Shown: positions 57,766 to 64,000 of the stretch, one piece after another
How positions within the stretch are numbered: position 1 is the stretch's first letter
Layout of the letters: every line of letters starts with the position of its first letter
From: Pelomyxa schiedti
Taxonomy: Eukaryota > Evosea > Pelobiontida > Pelomyxidae
Direction: 5' to 3'
Length of the DNA stretch: 64,000 bases
NCBI GenBank assembly: GCA_020536535.1
Contig: JAHLWZ010000868.1
Span: forward strand, 1-64,000
The notes under the pieces: model-generated
Seen by the model: only the letters and a program-made list of their open reading frames with translations
What the model was told of the DNA's origin: nothing
Database searches by the model: none
Translations under genes and position numbers: made by a program

Positions 57766-60335
57766 TCAATTTACTGCGTGCCCATATAATATTGCCGTGA
57801 AACGGTCCTTTAGGGACCTGTGTTGTGCCTTCTTTTCTTCATGCATTGCAACTGCATGAAGGAAGAACAAGTCCTTCCTGGTTATCATTCCCACAGGCAC
57901 ATTGTTAGTATCCACAACTACTAGATGACGCAACCCCAGTGTTCTGAAAATATTGAAGGCGCGAGCGCTGCTCACCCCCATTGGAACTGTTACAGCGTAG
58001 TTCGTGTGCGGTGTCAAGTCCATGCTTGCTTCTTTGTGTTCATTATCGTTGTTGTTGTTGATGATCACTTCATGTTCCGGGTCGCCCTTGTTCTTCTTTG
58101 GGTCATCCTTTGACTTTGGTTTCGGTGGGTTCAGCAGTTCCACCAACTGTCTGCGAGAATCACGCCAAGTAGCGGCGAACTTGTGAGCGCCCCCTGTACC
58201 GCATCAGCCTGGTGCCTTCCGGACGGCCTGCAGACCACAGCGAAGCCGTTGTGGGTGTAGCTATGAAGAACCTGCTCCACGGCGGCTCGCGTCGTGTGCT
58301 GCGAGAGAGTAACCACCGGCTTATGCATCACATCGTCGACGATGAACCGCCGCAGGGCGCTGGGTGCACTCCAGTCCAGGATGGGGTAGTCCTTGAACCG
58401 GAAGTCGATCATGGTGATGGATGGAGAGAACATGTCGCCGACGAACTTGGCGATTATCAGCGTGACCATGAGGAACAGGGACCATGAGCCTTCGTTTACT
58501 GCTTCGCTCAGAATCACGCTTAGTGACACCGGCATCCTGCATACACCTCCAAGGACACCGGCAGCTCCAATAAACGCCATGAGGCCTGGTGTGACATCCA
58601 AAGTTTCCATCTCTGGCTTGAAGAACTCCCCAATAAGGCGGCCGACTGCGGCACCTACTAGAAGTGACGGCATGAAGAAACCGGCAGGAACGCCACAGCC
58701 GATGGAATATACGGAGATAGAAAAGAAGCAGATGCTGAATACTGTGAGTACGAGCATATCCACAGGTAGTGACTCATGAAAAAGGAAGTTCATGGCATTC
58801 TCTTGGGAGTTCATGAAGAGTGTGGCTGCTGAGTTGTAGGAACCCTCTGGACAGAAGATGGTAGGTAAGTCATCATTGGCAGTTGAGTCATCGGTGGGAA
58901 CACACTTTTTTAACCTGTAGATGTGAGTGTTTGAGATATTGAGATGGAAGCATACACGGCAGACATCGTTACGGCAATAGTTCCTGATAGCACTGCGATT
59001 GCTATAACTTCAATGAACCGGCGAAGAGGGGTTCGAAAGACTAGTTTTCGATATCTGATGACCAGCAAATGCAAGAAGTTGAAGATGGCTCCAATAATCC
59101 CTCCGAGAATACCCATTACCACAAATGCTACAACTTGCTTTACATTGTCAAATAGTGCATCTGGGAAGGTCCCAAAGTGACACAAGCTATCAATGGAAAA
59201 CTGTCCCCACTTTCCATCTTAAAATGATTAAGTGAATCATTACACTCATGTATTGTGACATACCATCAACCCCTGTTATCATAAAGCTCAAACCGAAGCA
59301 GGCTAGCATGGTGCAAAATAGTAGTTTTTGCATCAACCCTCCTGTAAAGTGTGAGCCCTTCTCTAGTGTGAATAACACTGCGCCAGCTGGTGCACCAAAC
59401 GCACAGGCGATACCGGCACCCAGGCCAGTAGATACAAGGTCGCGTGTGTCATATTCATCATATTTAAATACTTTCCCCACTGCGTGCCCAATTTGCGATC
59501 CAATCGCAAGCATTGGTCCCTCTTTACCTACGCACATTGGTGAGGCTGTCACCAACGTGAGGGATACTGTATGAGCAAACAGGTTCTTGATTTTCAAGCA
59601 GTCTTGAACCACAATGCCGTTAAGAAAGCAGAGTACTTCTGTTGCCGCCCCCTTCAACATCGGATCTAGAAGAAGTATAATTAGGCCAGCTGAGATTCCA
59701 TAGATACTGCCCACAGTTACAAATACTACGCCAGAGGCTGTTTTCTCTGAAAGAGAATCATAACCTACAAGGTCTACCAGATACCAGGAAAGATTGCGCC
59801 CCCAGACCATCCCCTCATGTAGCACAAACGCGAAAGCAGTCACAACCAGGGCTACTATAGCCACACACAGCCATCTCCCAGCAAAGTATCTCCACCTCGC
59901 AACCTTTGACTGATTTTGCTGTGCCGTTATGGTCAAGGGGTTCTCCTGCTTATCCAAATTCGAGCTCTCAAACTTATGCGCCGGCGACCGTTTCGCCAGG
60001 GTTCTCACAGATAGTGCCACGTCGTTGGTTCCGTCCCCAGTCCCAGTCCCCGGTATTGACCCCTCAAACGAACCCAAGAATTCAGGAGGAGAGCATGAGC
60101 CTCCTCCTTCCTCGGAGCCGGCGCCAGATATAGGAACGTAAACCGAGTCATCAGAACCAGAACCAGAACCACCACTGTTGTGAGTGGTCAATACGGCATC
60201 CCCAGGCACGCCCTGTTGGATATAACTGTCCCTCTTTTGGCTAGCAGTACTCGTAGCGAAGATGTGTGCCCCGGCCCCATCAACAGCAGAAGCCCTTTTC
60301 GTCGTGGCAGAGAGCGACGACGACATGGGCCTCAT
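57766..60335 (-). CDS. CLC family chloride channel or Cl-/H+ antiporter
   Basis: The first sure start is ATG at 60335 (MRPMSSSLSATTKRAS). After a ~150-residue cytoplasmic head the membrane part begins (WRYFAGRWLCVAIVALVVTAF). Selectivity motifs: GKEGPM at ~59510 with the gating glutamate, and GFFMP at ~58680. The first CLC motif (GSGIP in most members) is replaced by KGAAT before EVLCFLNG. FGAPAGAVLFTLEKGSHF is the helix-H region. Two CBS domains end the protein: DVMHKPVVTLSQHTTRAAVEQVL and RHLVVVDTNNVPVGMITRKDL. With a gating glutamate it is likely an exchanger of endosome, lysosome or contractile vacuole membranes, but the loss of GSGIP leaves this open. Stop at 57766. The N-terminus may be longer (see next entry). 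Confidence 0.88.
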
Positions 60336-60726
60336 CTTCCTGCTCTTGGAAGACGTCGTGGACGAGGACGCCGACGGCGTCGTCGTCGTCGGTGTGTTGG
60401 CTCTGCGGCCCCCCCCCCGTCGTATACATGGCCGAGGACGAGGAAGCGGGCGGGGCTGGGGGCTCCCCTTGCCTGGCTACTTCGTCGGGGGTGGGTTCGC
60501 CCTCGCCCTCGCCGTCGTCTTCGTCGTCCGAGTCGCGGCCGCCTCCGCCTCCGCCCCCACCGGCCCCCACGCCGTCCTCGTCGCCGCTGTAGTCGCCCGC
60601 GGGACCACGGGGGTCCTCAGTGTGGGCCGCGATGGGGGTGAAGGTGGTGCCGGAGGACCAGTCGGAGCGCCGCTCCGCGTCGGCCCAGTCCCCAAACTCG
60701 GTGTTGCGCTGCTCGTCGTCCCCCAT
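60280..60726 (-). CDS. Acidic open frame overlapping the CLC start, possible true CLC N-terminus
   Basis: ATG at 60726 (MGDDEQRNTEFGDWADAERRSDWSS) opens a frame with an acidic, Gly/Asp/Glu-rich composition typical of cytoplasmic heads. It stays open to 60280, overlapping the CLC start in a different frame. A run of ten C (60409-60418) lies in it. A one-base change there would fuse this frame to the CLC frame (which is also open upstream of its ATG). It could therefore be the CLC N-terminus broken by a sequencing or real indel, or a separate short gene. Confidence 0.35.
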   Translation of the reverse strand: MGDDEQRNTEFGDWADAERRSDWSSGTTFTPIAAHTEDPRGPAGDYSGDEDGVGAGGGGGGGGRDSDDEDDGEGEGEPTPDEVARQGEPPAPPASSSSAMYTTGGGPQSQHTDDDDAVGVLVHDVFQEQEDEAHVVVALCHDEKGFCC

Positions 60727-60849
60727 GGCGCGCGCTTGCTCTTGGTCCTCCCTCTTGTGTGGTGGTGGTGGTTTCTTTTGGTCTGGGGTTGGGGGGCGTT
60801 GTGGTTGCGTAGCAGCGCTCTGTGTTCGTTTTTCTTCTTCCAAGGAACT

Positions 60850-61177
60850 TAGGAAGGACCCGTTTGTTTTCTTCGAATTTTCGCTCGGTTTGGCTGTGCA
60901 CCGTTACCATTTTGGAAGAAGGTGCACGCAGGATTAGATCTAAGACCAAAGAACCTGAGGAGTGCTTGCTGGTCAAGCAAAAAAAAAAAAAAAACAAGTC
61001 AGTAAGCGTTATTTGCTTTCACGGTGCATCCAAGGCGATACTAACGGTTTGCCATCACGCTATGAAGGTGGAATAAAATAGAAAGGTGATGGGCTGGGAG
61101 GACTCTGGCTAATCCTACTTGTGGGATATTTGAAAAAGATCACTGTGGGGAAAAAAAAAAAGTGTTTTGCTCCGCAT
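60850..61177. other. Unassigned region between CLC and the EI24-like gene
   Basis: A plus-strand frame is open over 60822-61076 with a plausible charged segment (TVTILEEGARRIRSKTKEPEECLLVK), an A run that may be part of an intron, and CFHGASKAILTVCHHAMKVE before a TAA. No ATG starts it and no family is recognised. It may be a small gene or chance. Confidence 0.25.
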
Positions 61178-62429
61178 TTAATCCTTCTTCTTGTTGAAGG
61201 AAGACAGTACCTTGGATACTACGCTGCTGATAATTTTCGTTAGCGGAGTGAATATCTTGTTTAGTGAAGTTAGCATAAGAGTTGGAAGCATTGACACGTA
61301 CTGGGAAGACTTTGGGCAGGCATGTTCCACTTGGTGTTGTCATTATTGACTCGTCGTGAGAGGAAGCTACAATGACAAACTGGAAAGCTATGACTTAAGG
61401 GGAAGGCAGAAAGAATTTGACACACGAAGGGGTAGCCCAGGGCGTACATCCCACAGTTAAGCAATAAGGGGAAGAAGAAGCACGTCGAAGTAAACGCCAA
61501 GCCTTCAAAGGAATAAGTACGAGATATAAGAGAATAGACACACCAAATCCTAAGAAGAACACCCAACGCTGCTCATACCTCCTTACTCGTTTAGCAAGGG
61601 ATGTTGAAGGATTTTGCGAGATCCACTTGATACTGGAGAAAAATTAGAGTAAGGAAGTACGGGCATCGTCATACTCAAAGCAAAGGAATGTATACACCCA
61701 AGACAACCAAAGAAAGTCAGCTATCCTGCCGACTACTGGAATGAACTCTAATACAATAGCCACGCACACGCATGTGCCATACAGTAAAGTTTTTACTGCA
61801 GAATCGGAAATGTCTTTTATTGGTCTGCGCACGAAACATCAGAGTGAGACGTGAGTCAATAACAGTAGTGACGCAACTGAAGTAGAGCTTTTTCTGAAAC
61901 TCTAGGCTGCACTAAATCCGGCATCATGGCGTCTAACCATGACCTAGTGATATACAAGGAGAATCCATACAGTGGCAAAATCCACAATGCCTGTCCATAT
62001 CTAAAGTGATCAAAACATCCCGAAAACCACGCCATAGAAGGAGACCACAAAAAAAAGAGAGAAAAGTACTCCAAAAGAAATAAACATACTCCTAGAAACA
62101 AGAATAACAAGAAGAAGAAAAAGTACCCTTGAAGCAGCAAACAGCGCCAATTTGAAAAAGAATGAACTCTCGGCCAAAGAGGGCATTACCTTTGGTGTTA
62201 TCCAGTATTCCAAAAGCAGATAAGATCCAACGAAAATGCACCCATTGTAAACAAGGCATTTTTGCAACTGCTTCCACACGTTGGGTTTGGTGATCGCGTG
62301 TCCCACAAGTTTGTCTACACGCAACGAGCACACGATGCCAGCGAGGAACAGTCCCACAATTCCACCCCACCCCGAGGTTGCTGGGTACAGAGTTTTCCGC
62401 GGTTGCTTCGTCACTTCCCCCGTCTCCAT
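61178..62429 (-). CDS. EI24-like multi-pass membrane protein
   Basis: ATG at 62429 (METGEVTKQPRKTLYPATSG). Hydrophobic segments follow: GGIVGLFLAGIVCSL, LVYNGCIFVGSYLLLEYW, FKLALFAASRVL, ILPLYGFSLYI near 61950, and VAIVLEFIPVVGRIADFLWLSWVYTFLCFEY. After an intron comes KWISQNPSTSLAKRVRRYEQRWVFFLGFG. The last pattern (W...S...KR...YE.RW.FFLGFG) is the signature of the EI24/PIG8 family (PF07264), ER membrane proteins linked to autophagy and apoptosis in animals. Then come another hydrophobic stretch (FFFPLLLNCGMYALGYP) and a basic tail LSSFNKKKD ending at 61178. About six membrane spans. The assignment rests on this signature. Confidence 0.75.
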
Positions 62430-62515
62430 CTTTCTGTTTTTTATCGATTTTTGTTTTTCGTTGGTTTGTTTTCTGAAACGTTGATTCTATTATTTTCAGG
62501 ATGGCAAACAGTGTT

Positions 62516-64000
62516 TTAGGGTTGTGTGGGACCAAGGTAGCAAAATGGTAGGCATTCTTTTACAGAAGGAGGGAAACGAAATGCAGGACCAAAGTTGACT
62601 TTGACTTTGGCACCCATGTACAGGGATACAGCAGCATAGTATGTTCCTGTGTTGTTGGTCAGTGTTTCCTCAGAAAGTGAGGTGCGGCAGTAGAAGAAAC
62701 CAACCTTTGCCGATATCGGTAAAGGCATCCCCAAGATAATTGCCATTCAAGAAGAATCCAACACACCCATCAACAGCCTTTTCAACTGGTGCCATCTTCC
62801 CGACATATCCTGGAGGCTGGGGAGTAAAAATCTGGATGTATTGCGCATCCACCGGTGGGTCAGTGGTGGTTTCAGAAGGTGGAAGGTAAATGTAGACACC
62901 GATAACATCTCCCTGACCTGATTTCCGGTGTTATAATGAGGTTGGACTGGGAATGGGTATAAAACCGTATCCAGAAGCATAAGGAGCTGACCGGCTCTGG
63001 TGAAAAATTGCCCCATCAACATCTCTATATGAGTAACTGTAGTGATCATAACCTACGGGTGCTTGAATGTCTCCTTTTTCAGTTGATACACCTAATCTTT
63101 GTGTATTTAAGTTTGTTTTGGTGAGAAGAAAACGATTAGGGAAAACTGACATTTACCTAACGTGCCCTTGTTGGGTTGGGAGAATTTCTACTTCAAAAAA
63201 ATACGCACCCGAGCTCACACCAACATTGGAACGGGACATTCTATATCCCTGAGGTTTCTTAGACTTTCTTAGGCTAAAATGGAGCAACTTTTTCACCCTT
63301 GACAACATTTGAGCGAAAAATTTGCAGTTGAGGAGCTGTATTTTCTTTAGACATGAAAACGGCATCAGTTGGCTCAAAATCTTTGAATACATGAGAAAAC
63401 TGAAATCGGAGAATCGCTACCTGTAATTTCTTCACTCTTTTCTAGCTGTTGGAATGGTAGTTATTAAGGTTGCAGAAATGTGAAGCAAACCTCAAGATCC
63501 TTTTTTTTTTTCCTGGATTTTTGTGTGGTCATTGTGGATTCTAGGTCCAGTAAGTTTGTTGAGGTATCAAGCGTGGATGTGCTCCTAGAACTACGCCGGC
63601 GTGACACAGGTTCTGTATATTGGGTAATCTGGTTGCTAGTATCTCCAGTTTCCTGGTCCATTGGTGGGGGAGAAACTGCTGTAATGGGTGCCTCAATAGG
63701 CGTTTGGCCGCCATGCTCAATGGGTCCTGATCGAGCCCTTCGTTGTTTCTTTACAGGTCCGGGGCGAACCTAGGTGGAAGTTTCGTTGTATTTAAAGTCC
63801 AAGTTGATGTAATTTGCATACTTTTGTTCTTGCAAGCTGTGATTTTTCAAGTGGGGAATCTTTGACCATAAAAGGAGCGATAGAGGGGTCAATTAAAGCC
63901 CATAACTGACCTTTCAACTTCCATAAATTTAAAAGAAATTACTTGACACTACAAACTGGTACGGGGTGCTGTCGGGTCACCACTTCGAAACAGTTCAGTA
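62516..64000 (-). CDS. ASH2L: Ash2-like COMPASS subunit (SPRY domain), partial at right edge
   Basis: Stop at 62516. Reading from the right edge, exons give a basic linker (RRSSRSTSTLDTSTNL, SRKKKKDLE) and SVGVSSG-type SPRY start YRMSRSNVGVSSGAYFFEVEIL. Then come RLGVSTEKGDIQAPVGYDHYSYSYRDVDGAIFHQS, SGYG..GDVIGVYIYLP, FFLNGNYLGDAF and YYAAVSLYMGAKVKVNFGPAFRFPP. QAPxGYDxxSYSYR and GxVxFHQS are signatures of Ash2/Bre2. The protein is a core subunit of Set1/MLL histone H3K4 methyltransferase complexes. More coding sequence (WALIDPSIAPFMVKDSPLEKSQLARTK near 63810-63900) lies upstream and continues towards the window end, so the N-terminus (winged helix/PHD region) is cut off. Confidence 0.88.

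Noticed and set aside
60180-60852. Long plus-strand frames opposite the CLC 5' region
   Set aside because: Arg- or Val-rich mirror of the acidic minus-strand frame, with no recognisable domain.
1-64000. CRISPR arrays, IS elements, bacterial operons or viral insertions
   Set aside because: No spaced direct repeats, transposase or integrase motifs, viral polymerase or capsid signatures were seen; the gene structure is eukaryotic throughout.

Overview
This window is nuclear DNA from a unicellular eukaryote with a very compact, intron-rich genome. Nearly every gene is broken by short GT-AG introns, roughly 30-130 nt, often with a CTAAC-like branch site about 20 nt before the acceptor. AATAAA poly(A) signals often lie within a few to tens of bases of the stop codon, start codons of divergent neighbours can be only 64-110 bp apart, and there are no operons or bacterial-type signals. 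Ser/Thr/Pro/Gln-rich and homopolymeric tracts are common inside the proteins. A C2-PH-RhoGAP protein, a 7TM receptor of the cAMP-receptor kind, an FLVCR-type transporter and secreted lysozyme/peptidase-like digestive enzymes suggest a phagotrophic protist. Amoebozoa is my best guess but is not proven. Because of the introns most genes are mosaics of frames; the coordinates given span from start codon to stop codon, introns included.

Layout. 1-0.7 kb: unresolved GC-rich 3' end of a gene. 0.7-10.6 kb, mostly minus strand: metallo-beta-lactamase fold protein, C2-PH-RhoGAP, EXD1-like DEDDy exonuclease, secreted M15-type peptidase, erythromycin-esterase-like protein. 10.8-25 kb: cathepsin-B-like protease, FLVCR-like transporter, metallophosphoesterase, NIP7, PPWD1 (WD40-cyclophilin), an unknown zinc-motif protein, a PHO80-like cyclin and a two-SANT protein. 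25-34 kb, minus: FG nucleoporin with polyQ, a MYND-finger protein and a kinesin-6-like motor. 34-48 kb, mostly plus: a small unknown gene, Rab GTPase, nine-finger TFIIIA, a 7TM receptor (minus), a coiled-coil protein, ribosomal protein eS26, an NT-C2/DIL-like protein, SmD3 and a Wee1-like kinase. 48-64 kb: a large type I membrane protein with repeated cysteine modules, a zinc-ribbon/SDR fusion, a small acidic protein, a RING protein (possibly two genes), a CLC chloride channel/transporter, an EI24-like membrane protein and an Ash2-type SPRY protein running off the right edge.

Functionally the genes do not form one pathway. Several serve RNA and ribosome production (NIP7, eS26, TFIIIA for 5S rRNA, SmD3 and PPWD1 for splicing), others membrane traffic and cytoskeleton (Rab, RhoGAP, kinesin, NT-C2/DIL), cell cycle (cyclin, Wee1-like), chromatin (Ash2) and extracellular digestion (cathepsin, M15-type peptidase). 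No rRNA, tRNA, CRISPR array or intact transposon was found. I see no convincing undescribed multi-gene system. The best leads are the repeat-built surface protein, the zinc-ribbon/SDR fusion, and a fold-back-rich 290 bp element with no convincing ORF near 29.2 kb.
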